From the NCBI RefSeq assembly GCF_031732815.1, contig NZ_JAVMKF010000101.1:1-5908 (forward strand): DNA of 5,908 bases, written 5' to 3'. The translations under genes and the position numbers were made by a program. The stretch comes from Accumulibacter sp031732815 (GTDB lineage: Bacteria > Pseudomonadota > Gammaproteobacteria > Burkholderiales > Rhodocyclaceae). The notes beneath the pieces are model-generated. The model did not search any database, was not told the DNA's origin, and saw only the letters and a list, made by a program, of their open reading frames with translations. Shown piece after piece: positions 5,908 to 5,908 of the stretch; within the stretch, counting starts at the first letter, position 1; each line of letters opens with the position of its first letter.

Positions 5908-5908
5908 G

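Overview
The window reads as an ordinary chromosomal stretch of a GC-rich Betaproteobacterium. A Rhodocyclales-type organism (Dechloromonas/Accumulibacter-like) is my best guess, inferred from the gene mix and the Beta-style TATAAT promoter rather than proven. The genes are densely packed. The genes from the start to about 4433 run on the + strand. The last part (4500-5907) runs on the - strand, so the two blocks converge at about 4434-4499.

Layout. 1-1374 is the 3' three quarters of aceK, the isocitrate dehydrogenase kinase/phosphatase; its N-terminus lies outside the window. 1501-3132 is a two-gene unit for a periplasmic flavocytochrome c: a 102-residue monoheme cytochrome, then a Tat-exported FAD subunit of the sulfide dehydrogenase (FccB/SoxF) family. 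3133-3276 is an intergenic gap with two tandem inverted repeats. 3277-3762 is a bacteriohemerythrin with all seven expected iron ligands and an unusual Lys/Trp tail. 3813-3818 is a perfect -10 box in front of 3864-4433, a PduO-type cob(I)alamin adenosyltransferase. 4500-5687 (-) is a TIR-domain protein with a five-helix membrane domain. 5836-5907 (-) is a tRNA-Arg(CCU) gene.

Functionally these are mostly separate units. AceK sets the split between the TCA cycle and the glyoxylate bypass. The flavocytochrome c would oxidise sulfide or another reduced sulfur compound in the periplasm and pass electrons to c-type cytochromes. The hemerythrin would bind O2 by a di-iron centre, possibly at the membrane. 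The adenosyltransferase makes coenzyme B12 for enzymes such as methylmalonyl-CoA mutase. The TIR membrane protein is the least explained gene and the best candidate for something new (NAD+ cleavage or signalling, possibly defence), and it sits just downstream of a tRNA gene of a kind often used as an integration site. I saw no CRISPR array, insertion sequence or complete multi-gene defence system. No gap between genes exceeds about 150 bases.
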